From Deltaproteobacteria bacterium (lineage in GTDB: Bacteria; Desulfobacterota; JAFDED01), in assembly GCA_019310535.1 (NCBI GenBank), contig JAFDED010000017.1, positions 1 through 64,000 of the forward strand: a DNA stretch of 64,000 nucleotides, given 5' to 3'. Under the pieces are notes generated by a model. The model did not search any database. It saw nothing but the letters and a program-made list of their open reading frames with translations, and was not told the origin of the DNA. This document shows, piece after piece, positions 32,711-42,010 of the stretch. Within the stretch, counting starts at the first letter, position 1; every line of letters starts with the position of its first letter. The position numbers and the translations under genes were made by a program.

Positions 32711-34336
32711 TTAATACCCGGCGGCGCACCCGTCCTTTCGGCGGTCGGAGCCCCCCAGCAGCACGTCCTGGGACTCATCCCATATAATCCCCTGGCCGCC
32801 TCCGAACTGATTGGTGTCCTCAGGCGGAAGGTCCGTTTCGTGCCCTCGCTCTGCCAGCGAGCGTCGGACATCTTCAGGAATCCCATCCTCCAGTGCGGCC
32901 TTGCTATCTTCCTGGTACCGGACGCGGGGGGCGTCTATGGCCTCCTGGATGTTGAAGCCGAAATCAACGATGTTCATGAAAACCTGAGCGTGGCCCTGCG
33001 GCTGCATGTCTCCTCCCATGACCCCGAAGGTCATCCAGAATTTCCCGTCGCGGAAGACCATGGCCGGAATGATGGTATGCATGGGCCGTTTGCCAGGTTC
33101 CAGGGCGTTGAAATGCCCCGGATCAAGCGAGAAGGATGATCCCCGGTTCTGGAGAATAATCCCGGTGCCTGAAACCACCATGCCGGAGCCGAATTTGTAG
33201 AAAAGGCTGTTGATGAACGAGACCGCCGTTCGCTCCCTGTCCACCACGGTCAGGTAAATGGTGTCGGAGACCGGCGCAGGGGGTGCCGGCTTGACAAAAT
33301 ACGCTGCACGTCGCGGATCAATGCTTTTCCTCCTGGACTCCGCATAGGGTTTTGAGGCCAGCCATTCCACCGGAATGCGGCGAAACTCAGGATCTGTGAT
33401 ATACGTGTTCCTGTCGGCGAAAGCAACCTTGATGGCTTCCAGCAAGAGATGGAAGTATTCAGGGCTGTTGTGGCCCATGGCGGCCACGTCGTAGCCTTCC
33501 ATAATGTTCAGTATCTCGATGGCTGCCAGCCCCTGCCCGTTGGGGGGGAGTTCCACCAGTGTATATCCCCGGTAATCCGTGGAAATGGGCTTCACCCACG
33601 TGGAACGATGAGCGTCCAGATCCTCAAGGGAGAGATATCCCCCGTTCCGGCGCGAAAATTCTACGATGGATCGGCCGATTTCACCCCGGTAAAACACATC
33701 TTTGCCCTCGCCGGCAATCAGACGGAACGCTCGGGCCAGATCAGGGTTGACGAACCGCTGCCCCGGCCGTGGTGCCCGACCATCCCTCAGATACACGGAG
33801 GCCGAAGAAGGATGGGACTTCAGCAGGGGAATACAGCACTCCCACGCGCCGCTGATCACTTCTGAGACAGGGAAACCCTCCTCCGCGTATACGATGGCAT
33901 TTTCCAGCACGCGAGACAGGGGCCATGAACCGAACCTCTCCAGCGCCTCAGACCATCCATCCAGCGCCCCGGGCACGGTAACCGGGAGCATCCCGGTGAT
34001 GGGCATCCGCTGGTATCCCTGGCGTAGCAGTGCCTCAATGGAGACCCCGCGCGGAGCCCGGCCGCTTGCGTTCAACCCGTGCAGCTCACCGGTGGGGCCG
34101 TGGTGAATCAGCATGAACACGTCTCCGCCTATCCCTGTTGAAAAGGGCTCGACCACGCACAACACCGCCGCCGCGGCCACGGCCGCATCAACGGCGTTGC
34201 CCCCTTCCCTAAGCACTCGCAGGCCAGCCTGGGTGGCCAGGGGCTGACTGGTGGCCACCATGCCGCGGGCGGCCATGACCACGGAACGCTGGGCTGCTGC
34301 CGACCGTTCCCTTTTCCGGTTGTAATGGAACGTCAT
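32711..34336 (-). CDS. Gamma-glutamyltransferase family protein
   Basis: N-terminal nucleophile hydrolase of the gamma-glutamyltranspeptidase group. These are made as precursors and cut themselves in front of a threonine; the likely site is in SDTIYLTVVD. Other marks: GGNAVDAAVAAAAVLCVVEP, GIGGDVFMLIHH and the C-terminal GGGQGIIWDE. I see no obvious signal peptide with ATG 34336 (which has GGAGG at good distance), so it may be cytoplasmic, unlike the periplasmic enzyme of E. coli. The track ORF adds 31 unlikely codons. Opposite in direction to the hydantoinase genes, it may still serve glutamyl or oxoproline metabolism. Confidence 0.88.
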   Translation of the reverse strand: MTFHYNRKRERSAAAQRSVVMAARGMVATSQPLATQAGLRVLREGGNAVDAAVAAAAVLCVVEPFSTGIGGDVFMLIHHGPTGELHGLNASGRAPRGVSIEALLRQGYQRMPITGMLPVTVPGALDGWSEALERFGSWPLSRVLENAIVYAEEGFPVSEVISGAWECCIPLLKSHPSSASVYLRDGRAPRPGQRFVNPDLARAFRLIAGEGKDVFYRGEIGRSIVEFSRRNGGYLSLEDLDAHRSTWVKPISTDYRGYTLVELPPNGQGLAAIEILNIMEGYDVAAMGHNSPEYFHLLLEAIKVAFADRNTYITDPEFRRIPVEWLASKPYAESRRKSIDPRRAAYFVKPAPPAPVSDTIYLTVVDRERTAVSFINSLFYKFGSGMVVSGTGIILQNRGSSFSLDPGHFNALEPGKRPMHTIIPAMVFRDGKFWMTFGVMGGDMQPQGHAQVFMNIVDFGFNIQEAIDAPRVRYQEDSKAALEDGIPEDVRRSLAERGHETDLPPEDTNQFGGGQGIIWDESQDVLLGGSDRRKDGCAAGY

Positions 34337-34499
34337 TTTGTTTCCTCCGCGAAGTAATTGCTGCCGGTGCACGTATTGATGAGCGATGCATGTTTTCAGA
34401 CAATGATATTGTAGACCGTGAAACCCCACCAGTCAAGCCAATTTGGCAGGGTTGGCGGCCCGGATTCAAGTGGGTGAAAAAAATGGGTGGATGTGAAAC

Positions 34500-34528
34500 T
34501 TGACTTGATAATTTGAGCTTAGTATACA
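34500..34528 (+). promoter_or_regulatory. Sigma-70-like promoter of the small zinc-ribbon gene
   Basis: TTGACT and TATACA with a 17-base spacer, about 135 bases before the small gene at 34663. The 326 bases between the gamma-glutamyltransferase start and that gene contain nothing else that I recognise. Confidence 0.6.
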
Positions 34529-34662
34529 ATAATTATTTGGGTGGTGGCCTGCCGTGATATGATAATGGTACAAGATGCGTAAGCGGGCCTGAAGCTTAAC
34601 CCATTTTTTATAGGAAAAATATTACAGAGGCTTTCTCCGCTTTCAAATAGGAGATGCTTATC

Positions 34663-34833
34663 ATGTCGAAAGAACAAACCCGTAAATGCCCGGCGTGCGG
34701 CATGGATGTGATGCCGAAAATCAAGTATGCAGATGCTGAAAAACCCGATAATTCAGGGGTACTAAAGGAAGAAAAGACCGTGCGCATAGAGAGCCACTTC
34801 GTCTGTCCGCTTTGCGGCGCCCGTCTTTCCTGA
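34663..34833 (+). CDS. Small zinc-ribbon protein
   Basis: Fifty-six residues, too short for the ORF track. It has CPACG near the N-terminus and CPLCG near the C-terminus, 40 residues apart, which is a complete four-cysteine zinc-ribbon set. The middle is charged and polar. TAGGAG lies ten bases before the ATG, and a good sigma-70 promoter is upstream, so expression is likely. The function is unknown; such proteins often bind nucleic acids or larger enzymes. Confidence 0.7.
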   Translation: MSKEQTRKCPACGMDVMPKIKYADAEKPDNSGVLKEEKTVRIESHFVCPLCGARLS

Positions 34834-35087
34834 AACGTTATGCCAGTATGTAAGGTGGCGGCTTGCGTGCGCCCGGGAATACCCGCGGGTTATTCAGTCC
34901 ATACCTGAATCAGCGGTTTTAAACCATTCAATTTGCGAGTCAATTGACAATATTTATCCGGAGAAGAACGTAGGAAACCAGGGAAGAATTTGTGATCAAT
35001 CTTTTTGGCTACTCCGTGAGAAGAGAGAATTTTTATCTGCCGATCTCATCCAACGGGCTAATCGTCGCCTTAGCGCTTCTGTACGGG

Positions 35088-35312
35088 TTATGAAGAGATA
35101 ACTTCGAGTTCCGTGTCATCCAGATGATACAATGAGTCGTTTTCCATCCGCACGGTTACTTTGATTTGACCTGTGGCCAGCCTGTGGACATTATATACTA
35201 TGCCCTTCTTGCCAATAATGGAAGCATCTCCAACATTGCTCTGAACAACTATGACCTTGTCCCCCTTTTTCATGGGCGTCCCCGTTGCCGCTAGGAAATA
35301 CTGCCTGTCCAT
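35088..35312 (-). CDS. Small SH3/KOW-like protein
   Basis: Seventy-four residues with the pattern KKGDKVIVVQSNVGDASIIGKKGIVYNV, typical of a small beta-barrel such as KOW or nitrile-hydratase-beta-like folds, followed by RMENDSLYHLDDTELEVI. Either the first ATG or the ATG at residue 14 (base 35273) could be the start; neither has a strong ribosome site. The function is unknown. Confidence 0.5.
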   Translation of the reverse strand: MDRQYFLAATGTPMKKGDKVIVVQSNVGDASIIGKKGIVYNVHRLATGQIKVTVRMENDSLYHLDDTELEVISS

Positions 35313-35518
35313 CGCCAGATTTTCCCTATTATTTCAAAAAGATAATGACCCATCCTCCCGGTGGCAAAAGTTGTATATTAAACTGTTCTCATGGGAGAAT
35401 TTACAATATAATTAATCATATCATGATATTATATATGTTGGCAATATTTTTTTGATTTCATGCGCACCCAAGATTGATAAACTGCGACATCCCATTATTC
35501 TGTAACGGGAAAAGGGCA

Positions 35519-36307
35519 ATGGACTTTGCCACGTTCCTTAAGGAAACGCTGACTCCCATGGGGCTGGACTGGCGCCGTTTCCAGAGAAGAAGCATCCAGC
35601 GGAGGGTCATGGCCAGGATCCAGGAACTCCACATTGCCTCATTTCGCAAGTATGCCTCAAGGGTGTCGGAATGCCCGGAAGAAAAAGCCCGCTTTCGTGC
35701 ACTTATGTCTGTTACTATCTCGAGATTTTTTCGGGATAGCGATCTTTTCCGGACCCTGCGGGATCAAGTTTTGCCCGAATGCGCGGACCGCCACCTGCCT
35801 GATGCAAGGCTCCTCGTCTGGAGCGCCGGATGCGCCAGCGGAGAGGAACCATACAGCCTGGCAACCCTCTGGCGGGCATATTTTCACATGGTGCCCATCG
35901 AACTGAAAATTCTTGCGACGGATATCGATCCACATTGCCTCCGTCGGGCACGCCTGGCCGAATACGGTCCCAGCAGTCTGAAGGAAGTGTCCCGAGAACT
36001 GGTTCAGACCCATTTTGAGTCCCGGGGACAAAAATTTCGGATACGACCCGAAATTCGACAGATGGTGGAATTCAGAGCCCATGACTTGATTACCAGCGAC
36101 ATTCCGGGGCGTTTTGACCTGATTCTGTGCAGAAACATTGCGTTCACTTACTTCTTGCCCTCATGGCGTGCGGAAATTTCCCGAAAGCTCCACTCGGCCT
36201 TGGAGCCGGATGGTTTTTTGGTAATCGGGCAGAATGAGAGCCTTCCGGCCGGAAGCGAAAATTACTTCCAGCCCCGGGGCACCTATATCTATCGCAGAAA
36301 AGGTTAG
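35519..36307 (+). CDS. cheR: Chemoreceptor glutamate methyltransferase CheR
   Basis: SAM-dependent methyltransferase that modifies glutamates on MCPs. It has the N-terminal helical domain with VTISRFFRD, the SAM site SAGCASGEEPYSLA, the acidic ATDIDPHCLRRAR and the late motif LILCRNIAFTYF. The length of 262 residues is normal. ATG 35519 is preferred over the track TTG start. It is isolated from other chemotaxis genes by about 8.6 kb, but may serve the MCP of this window. Confidence 0.9.
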   Translation: MDFATFLKETLTPMGLDWRRFQRRSIQRRVMARIQELHIASFRKYASRVSECPEEKARFRALMSVTISRFFRDSDLFRTLRDQVLPECADRHLPDARLLVWSAGCASGEEPYSLATLWRAYFHMVPIELKILATDIDPHCLRRARLAEYGPSSLKEVSRELVQTHFESRGQKFRIRPEIRQMVEFRAHDLITSDIPGRFDLILCRNIAFTYFLPSWRAEISRKLHSALEPDGFLVIGQNESLPAGSENYFQPRGTYIYRRKG

Positions 36308-36467
36308 CATGCCCATGCCCATTGTAAGAGCGCACTAACTGACCCCTCGCGGTTTCTTGATTTGTCATCCGTAACATTTTATAGTATTGAACATTCGAGC
36401 ATCTTCTATCACGGCCCGTCCATGCATTATCGAAGCGGGGCGGTTCTCACTGCGAAAGAATAATTCC

Positions 36468-37118
36468 ATGAGCCGATCATGTGTTCGTGCTGACGAGATG
36501 CAATTGCTTGACGTATTGTGCCAGGAAGCGCGGAGTGCCGGAGCCTCGAATGCGGTTGGTATCAGTGCCCGGGACGTGGTGGTGAACCCACGGGTACGGC
36601 TTAAATGTCAGGTTCCCCTGTGCAGTCACTACGGAAAGAGCATCATGTGCCCGCCTAATGTGATGGATGTTGAGGAGTTCCTGCTTTACCTGGAGCGATA
36701 TCGTTGGGGGATCCTTCTTCAGTTGGAACTTCCCGTTCCGGCGGAGATCGTTCCCAAGGCCTCGGATCCGCCATTTGTCCAGCGGTTGTCTCTTGGGGAC
36801 TTCCGGGCGCAGCCATCCCACCGCGACTTCCGCCGCAAAGGCAAGCAATTACTCAGCTCGGTAGTAAACCGGGTGGAGGGGATGGCAATGCGTCAGGGAT
36901 ATCACTTTGCCGCGGGTTTTGTAGGAGGAAGCTGCGCTCTTTGCGACGTCTGCACAGGACCCAGCAATCCCGAAGGATGCCGCAAGCCTTTTCAAGCGCG
37001 CCCCGCAATGGAAGCCGTGGGTATCGACGTGTTCTCCACCGCTGAGCGGGCCGGCATCCCCTTAACCCATTTGCCCAAAGACGTCATCAGGTGGACGGGA
37101 TTGGTGCTCGTGGATTGA
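36468..37118 (+). CDS. DUF2284 predicted metal-binding protein
   Basis: Cysteine-rich protein of the DUF2284 family. The motifs CQVPLCSHYGKSIMCPPN and GGSCALCDVCTGPSNPEGCRKP give about eight cysteines, enough for two metal or iron-sulfur sites. No signal peptide. ATG 36468 gives about 216 residues, while the track ORF begins with TTG at 36387. The family occurs in anaerobes and has no established reaction. Confidence 0.8.
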   Translation: MSRSCVRADEMQLLDVLCQEARSAGASNAVGISARDVVVNPRVRLKCQVPLCSHYGKSIMCPPNVMDVEEFLLYLERYRWGILLQLELPVPAEIVPKASDPPFVQRLSLGDFRAQPSHRDFRRKGKQLLSSVVNRVEGMAMRQGYHFAAGFVGGSCALCDVCTGPSNPEGCRKPFQARPAMEAVGIDVFSTAERAGIPLTHLPKDVIRWTGLVLVD

Positions 37119-37173
37119 GGCGGGGCACTGCGGGTCTTGGCTGCGTCTTGATCAAGCCGCCTTTTCAGGCTCA

Positions 37174-38091
37174 TCACAGATAGCTCAGCCATCCCTCGTA
37201 TTTGGTGTTCTTGCCCTTTACAACGTCGAAAAACGCATCCTGTAATTCTTTGGTGATGGGACCCCTTTGCCCCGGGCCGATGATTCGGTCATCCACCTCG
37301 CGAACAGGGGTGATCTCCGCGGCGGTGCCGGTGAAAAAGACCTCATCAGTACAGTAAAGCTCATCACGGGTAAAGCGCTCCTCCGCGACGTCGTATCCCA
37401 GATCGCGGGCGATGCTCATAACCGCATAACGGGTGATACCGCCAAGGATGGAGGTGAGGGGCGTGGTCTTGAGAAGGCCGTCTTTGATGATGAATATATT
37501 CTCGCCGCTTCCCTCCGAGACATACCCCTCCGTGTCCATGAGGATGGCTTCGTCATAACCCATTTTTATCACTTCGCGTTTGGCCAACACGGAGTTGACG
37601 TAATTGCCACAGATTTTGGCCTTGGACATGGAGCTGTTCACATGGCCCCGGGTGAAAGAAGATATCTTGACACGAATACCTTTCTGCAGCCCTTCTTCTC
37701 CCAGATAGGCGCCCCACGGCCACACGATAATGGCTGTGCGGACGGGGTTATCGCCCGGATAAAGCCCCATGACGCCCTGTCCGATCCACGCCAGCGGCCG
37801 GATGTATCCTTCCTTCAGCCCGTTGACGCGGAGGGTCTCCTTGCATGCCTCAGCGATTTCCTCCCGACTGTAAGGAATCTCCATGAAGGCGATTTTGGCT
37901 GAATTGAACAACCGGTCAACATGTTCCCTGAGACGGAAAATAGCGGATCGACCATCGTGGCAATGATAACAGCGGATTCCCTCGAAAACGCCCAACCCAT
38001 AATGCATGGTATGGGTTAAAAGGTGAACGTTCGCCTCGTCAAAGTTGACGAATTTTCCATCCATCCATATCTTTTCAGTCTTTTCCACCAT
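37174..38091 (-). CDS. ilvE: Branched-chain amino acid aminotransferase
   Basis: Fold-type IV PLP enzyme that makes valine, leucine and isoleucine from the matching oxo acids with glutamate. The PLP lysine is in [12 protein letters not shown], and the cofactor-binding [13 protein letters not shown] and [11 protein letters not shown] are present, as well as [13 protein letters not shown]. The length of 305 residues is typical. The start is close to AGAGGAGG, and a sigma-70 promoter lies just upstream. It is a single gene, not linked to other ilv genes here. Confidence 0.96.
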   Translation of the reverse strand: MVEKTEKIWMDGKFVNFDEANVHLLTHTMHYGLGVFEGIRCYHCHDGRSAIFRLREHVDRLFNSAKIAFMEIPYSREEIAEACKETLRVNGLKEGYIRPLAWIGQGVMGLYPGDNPVRTAIIVWPWGAYLGEEGLQKGIRVKISSFTRGHVNSSMSKAKICGNYVNSVLAKREVIKMGYDEAILMDTEGYVSEGSGENIFIIKDGLLKTTPLTSILGGITRYAVMSIARDLGYDVAEERFTRDELYCTDEVFFTGTAAEITPVREVDDRIIGPGQRGPITKELQDAFFDVVKGKNTKYEGWLSYL

Positions 38092-38123
38092 AAATAGATT
38101 CCTCCTCTAATATGAATATGTCA

Positions 38124-38152
38124 TAATTAAACAATAATTTAAAGGTTGTCAA
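38124..38152 (-). promoter_or_regulatory. Sigma-70-like promoter of ilvE
   Basis: On the minus strand TTGACA and TAATTA are spaced by 17 bases, about 30 bases upstream of the ilvE start codon. Confidence 0.6.
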
Positions 38153-38303
38153 TGGATTTTCCACTCCTATATCTTTCATTCAATGGATATTTAGATATAC
38201 TGGGACGTAATGAGATAAGACCATTGAAATTTCACTCACTGTGCGCTACATTCATCACACTGGATGTCGGTCTTTCCTCACATTGAAGGGGAGCACAGTC
38301 AAT

Positions 38304-40100
38304 ATGTTTTCGGCCAGCAGAGGGAGAAAGGCACGGTTCGGCTGGAAAAACCCGGGTGGAATCCCGATTTACGCGGGGGTCTGCATCGCTGCGCTCTTAT
38401 TTTTTTCCCTGGGTTTGGGCGCCGCTAGCCGATCCAAGGGAGCAGAACGCTATTTCTTGCTATCCGGCTTCACCATGGCAGAGACCGGGGACTGGCTCAC
38501 GCCTGTGTACGAGGAAAAGCCCAGGTTCCAGAAACCTCCGCTGGCCTATTGGCTGATCGCCGCGTCATACAAGCTCTTTGGTGTCCATTTATGGTCGGCA
38601 CGGCTGCCGTCCGCTGTTGCAGGCGCTCTGGGGGTAATGCTCACCGGGCTGCTGGGAGAATGGCTCTTCCGTTCAAGGAGGGCAGGGCTCCTGGCCGCCT
38701 TATTTCTTGCCACCTGCACGGGATACCTGATCCAATCCCGTATGGCGGTTACCGACATATATCTCCTGCTGTTCTTACTGGTGGCCATATCGTTATACAG
38801 CATGGAACTTTTCAGCACGAAAGGTTCTGAGCTGCGGCGTGTGGGGATGTGGGCCTCCATGGCCATGGCTTTTCTGTCAAAAGGGCACCTCGGAATCATC
38901 ATACCATTTATGATTGCAGCGGCAATCGGCCCCCAGCGGGGATTCTCTTTGAGAAAAGCCCTCAGGCCATGGGCTTCGCCTTTGGGCTGGCTCATCTTCC
39001 TGCTCATCGCTGCGCCGTGGTTTGTGGCCATGAGGTGGGCACACGGAAGCCTATTTTTCGAGCACCTTCTCTTCAGCGAGACCAAGAGGAGGGTGGGGCT
39101 GTCCCTTCTCAACATCTGGAGTAATGCAGCTCTGTACTCGAAGAAATGGTTCCTTTATTTCTTCCCTGCTTCATGGTTCCTGATGGTGGTTCTGCTGGAC
39201 CGGAAGGCAAATTCCGGCGGGAGGGAGGAAAGGGAGCAGAGAATAACGCGCTTCCTGTGGACCTGGATCGCCTCAGTGTTTTTTCTTTTTGTGTTCCTGG
39301 TTTATGACTTTCAATCCAGCTACTACCTCGTGCCCCTCACTCCCGCAATGGCCTTGCTGGTTGCATCCCATGCGGCGGTGAGAAACGGGGGCACAGATCG
39401 CTCCGGGAAATTATGGCACGGATTTTTCAATGCTATGCTTGTTTTGATCGGCACGATGTTCATGGCCGCAGCTATCGCGATCATGGTAATGGGATGGTGG
39501 AGCGTGCGGGCATTTCTGGTGAACGCCGCCTTGATGGCTGTAACCGCCACCGGCGGGCTGAAGCTCCATCGATATCTGAAATATTCAGAATCGGAGATAT
39601 GGAAGCCATTGTCGGTAGTGACGGCCACCATTGGAGCTTTCCTGATAATCGTCATCGGCCTCTGGGAGCCCATCATCAAAGAGCCGGCGATTGCGCGGAT
39701 GCTGGAATCCGCATCCCAACGCCCCGGCCCTGACGACCTGGTGTACGCTGTGGGGATCAGCAAACGCGACAGGAGCTGGCTGGTGGTTTTCGGCCGGCAC
39801 AGGATCGATCGCATCTTTTACGGCCCTTCAGCGCTGAAGGAAGCGAACCTCGTCCTGCAGGAAGAAAAAACCAGGGGCAACAACCGGGTATTCCTGGCCG
39901 TCTATTCCGAGAATCTTCCGGAGCTTAACCGGGCTATCCGGCAGAGGTTCGTTAAGGTGGGGAAAAACTGTCAGATGGACTGGGAAAAGATACGCCGGCG
40001 ATTGAGGCTGAAGGATATCCTGGCGGGGAAGCTTCACCCCGGCAACACGGAAATTCAAGAATGTGCGGAACTCCTGGTCAGCATTTCCGGTTCTCCTTGA
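38304..40100 (+). CDS. ArnT-like family 39 membrane glycosyltransferase
   Basis: Integral membrane GT-C glycosyltransferase of the ArnT/PMT class. These use undecaprenyl- or dolichyl-phosphate sugars to modify lipids or proteins on the outer face of the membrane. The N-terminal part has the acidic motif and loop AERYFLLSGFTMAETGDWLTPVYEEKPRFQKPPLAYWL (quoted in part, ETGDWLTP and KPPLAYWL being diagnostic), followed by ARLPSAVAGALG and about ten helices. A soluble tail of about 130 residues closes the protein. ATG 38304 is chosen over the upstream track start. The acceptor, perhaps lipid A, is an inference. Confidence 0.85.
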   Translation: MFSASRGRKARFGWKNPGGIPIYAGVCIAALLFFSLGLGAASRSKGAERYFLLSGFTMAETGDWLTPVYEEKPRFQKPPLAYWLIAASYKLFGVHLWSARLPSAVAGALGVMLTGLLGEWLFRSRRAGLLAALFLATCTGYLIQSRMAVTDIYLLLFLLVAISLYSMELFSTKGSELRRVGMWASMAMAFLSKGHLGIIIPFMIAAAIGPQRGFSLRKALRPWASPLGWLIFLLIAAPWFVAMRWAHGSLFFEHLLFSETKRRVGLSLLNIWSNAALYSKKWFLYFFPASWFLMVVLLDRKANSGGREEREQRITRFLWTWIASVFFLFVFLVYDFQSSYYLVPLTPAMALLVASHAAVRNGGTDRSGKLWHGFFNAMLVLIGTMFMAAAIAIMVMGWWSVRAFLVNAALMAVTATGGLKLHRYLKYSESEIWKPLSVVTATIGAFLIIVIGLWEPIIKEPAIARMLESASQRPGPDDLVYAVGISKRDRSWLVVFGRHRIDRIFYGPSALKEANLVLQEEKTRGNNRVFLAVYSENLPELNRAIRQRFVKVGKNCQMDWEKIRRRLRLKDILAGKLHPGNTEIQECAELLVSISGSP

Positions 40101-40106
40101 GGGGGT

Positions 40107-40823
40107 TTAAGGCCCCAGATTGAGCCTCCGGAAAACTTCCGCATACTTCATCCCCTTGGGCTTGCCAAGCTGGGAGAACCTCTCGCGGATCCAGGAAACA
40201 AAGGATTTGTCGGACCCGAGCTGGCTTTTATGGCACAGAAGGGCGGCTATCTTCTCTTCCATGACTGATGAAATATCGACCCATACGTCCGGCCTGTGCG
40301 TGCCGAAAAAGTAAATTTCCGAGACTTTGTGCGGCTCGTAACCCTCGAGGAGAAGCTCCGGATAGAAATTTCGGTTGCCGGCGGCGGGATAGATGGTGTC
40401 GAACACGGCCTCGCCCACGGCACGATGGTCGGAATGGCAGAGGTACTGGTTGTCAAACTGGCGATTGGCCGGGTCGTGGGTTAGCACGATATGGGGCCTG
40501 TATTTTCGAATCAAGCGGACAAGTTCCCGGCGCAGATGCTGGTTGTTTTCAACCTCGCCGTCCCGTAGCCTGAGAAAAATCACCTCTTTCGCTCCCACAT
40601 TGGCTGCGGAACAGCGCTGTTCTTCTTCCCGCATCTCCATTAAATTTTCCGGGGTGATGCCCGGGTCGGCCGTTCCTTTGTCTCCGCTGGTACAGAGGAC
40701 GTAGATGATTTCCCTCCCTTCCCTCGCCCACAGGGTCATGGTTCCGCTGCACCCGAAGTCCAGGTCGTCGGGATGGGCACATATCACCATGACCCGGGGT
40801 TTACTTTCCGATGTCTCCACCAT
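40107..40823 (-). CDS. PIG-L/LmbE family deacetylase
   Basis: Zinc-dependent N-acetylglucosaminyl-type deacetylase. The motif AHPDDLDFGCSG holds the metal-binding and catalytic residues, and HSDHRAVGEAV supplies the third ligand. The length of 238 residues is normal. It lies downstream of the cobalamin adenosyltransferase on the same strand with a 58-base gap, and converges on the glycosyltransferase. The substrate is unknown; sugar conjugates are usual for the family. Confidence 0.88.
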   Translation of the reverse strand: MVETSESKPRVMVICAHPDDLDFGCSGTMTLWAREGREIIYVLCTSGDKGTADPGITPENLMEMREEEQRCSAANVGAKEVIFLRLRDGEVENNQHLRRELVRLIRKYRPHIVLTHDPANRQFDNQYLCHSDHRAVGEAVFDTIYPAAGNRNFYPELLLEGYEPHKVSEIYFFGTHRPDVWVDISSVMEEKIAALLCHKSQLGSDKSFVSWIRERFSQLGKPKGMKYAEVFRRLNLGP

Positions 40824-40881
40824 GTTTTTTCCTTTCTTTGGTGTAACTGCAAGCGCGTCTCAATTTCAGCCGTTAGTGGGA

Positions 40882-41466
40882 TTATTGTGATGGCTCCCAG
40901 ATCACGTCCCCTTTCCGGTGGATTGCGTTGCAGTATCGGGCCAGTGTGAAAAGGTAGTCTGAGAGCCTGTTCAGGTATTCAACAATGGGGGCGAGCTGAT
41001 CTTTACCATCCGGGATATTGTTGAAGGAGCTTGTCAGTTCAACCACGCGGCGCTCGGCCCTGCGGCACACAGCTCGGCAAACATGGGCCCACGCGGCCGT
41101 GGGGTGCCCGCCGGGGAGGATGAAACCGACAAGGGGGTCCAGAACTGACTGCATGTGGTCAATGGCCTGTTCAAGTGCCAGGGTTCGATGGGCATCGATG
41201 CCGGGCACAGTGCCGGCGGCCTGTTTGTCCGGGTAACTGGCCAGCCGCGCCCCAATACAGAACAGATCGCTCTGTATATTGGCCAACTCCGCCAGAATCT
41301 TCTCGTGCCGCCGCTGGTCGAGGGCCGTTTTGAGTACGCCCAGGAACGAGTTAAGCTCGTCCACCGTTCCATACGCCTCAACCCTCGGATCGTTTTTAGG
41401 CACGCGCTCGCCGCTGAAAAGCCCTGTTTTACCCCGATCACCCGTTTTCGTGTAAATCTTGCCCAT
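40882..41466 (-). CDS. PduO-type cob(I)alamin adenosyltransferase
   Basis: Transfers the adenosyl group of ATP to cob(I)alamin to give coenzyme B12. The family signature TKTGDRGKTGLFSGERVPK with the ATP-binding loop is at the N-terminus, followed by RVEAYGTVDELNSFLG and the C-terminal RLSDYLFTLARYCN. The length of 194 residues is typical of the trimeric ATR. It may serve adenosylcobalamin enzymes elsewhere, since none is in the window. Confidence 0.94.
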   Translation of the reverse strand: MGKIYTKTGDRGKTGLFSGERVPKNDPRVEAYGTVDELNSFLGVLKTALDQRRHEKILAELANIQSDLFCIGARLASYPDKQAAGTVPGIDAHRTLALEQAIDHMQSVLDPLVGFILPGGHPTAAWAHVCRAVCRRAERRVVELTSSFNNIPDGKDQLAPIVEYLNRLSDYLFTLARYCNAIHRKGDVIWEPSQ

Positions 41467-42010
41467 TTTCCTGCTTTTTCCGCACCTCGTGTCTGATTAT
41501 TCAGATGCCGCCCCGGAGAGGCCGGACATGACCGCACCACTCTGGAACATCATACCCGCTTGCGCCCCGAGGTGTGCCAGCTTGTGCTTGCCCCACGGCT
41601 CGTTTATTTTATTGATACCATATCCGTTATCTCTTCGTCAAACGGCTCACCATACTCACGCTTTCAGGCATGTGTAATTTTTTGAGCAAGGGCTTTAACC
41701 CCTTATGAGTCTATTTTGAACTAAAATTGATGTTCGAATTTATTGGTATCTTCTATAAGTTCTATCCCGTAATAATCATTCTGACAACAGGTATTTGGGC
41801 TTTAGAGATGCGGAATAACATCATACAGCTCTTGTCTTTTGTTGTCTATGTGTTGGATCAGGGGTTCATGCGATGGTTGTCCCTTTTACCATTTCCAATT
41901 GCTTCAATATGGAGTTGACAGGCGGTGGATACATTCTTAAACTAGATAATGAGAGTAATTGAATTTTCAAAACATTGTCCCGAGAGGTTCGATTAAAAGG
42001 AGGATTGAAG
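41467..42010 (+). other. Gene-poor stretch before the kinase-like gene
   Basis: About 540 A/T-rich bases. A 63-codon hydrophobic ORF at 41727-41918 has no ribosome site and is not supported. No repeat or clear promoter was recognised. Confidence 0.5.

Noticed and set aside
41727-41918. 63-codon hydrophobic ORF
   Set aside because: Starts with TTG/ATG without a ribosome site; A/T-rich spacer often gives hydrophobic chance frames.
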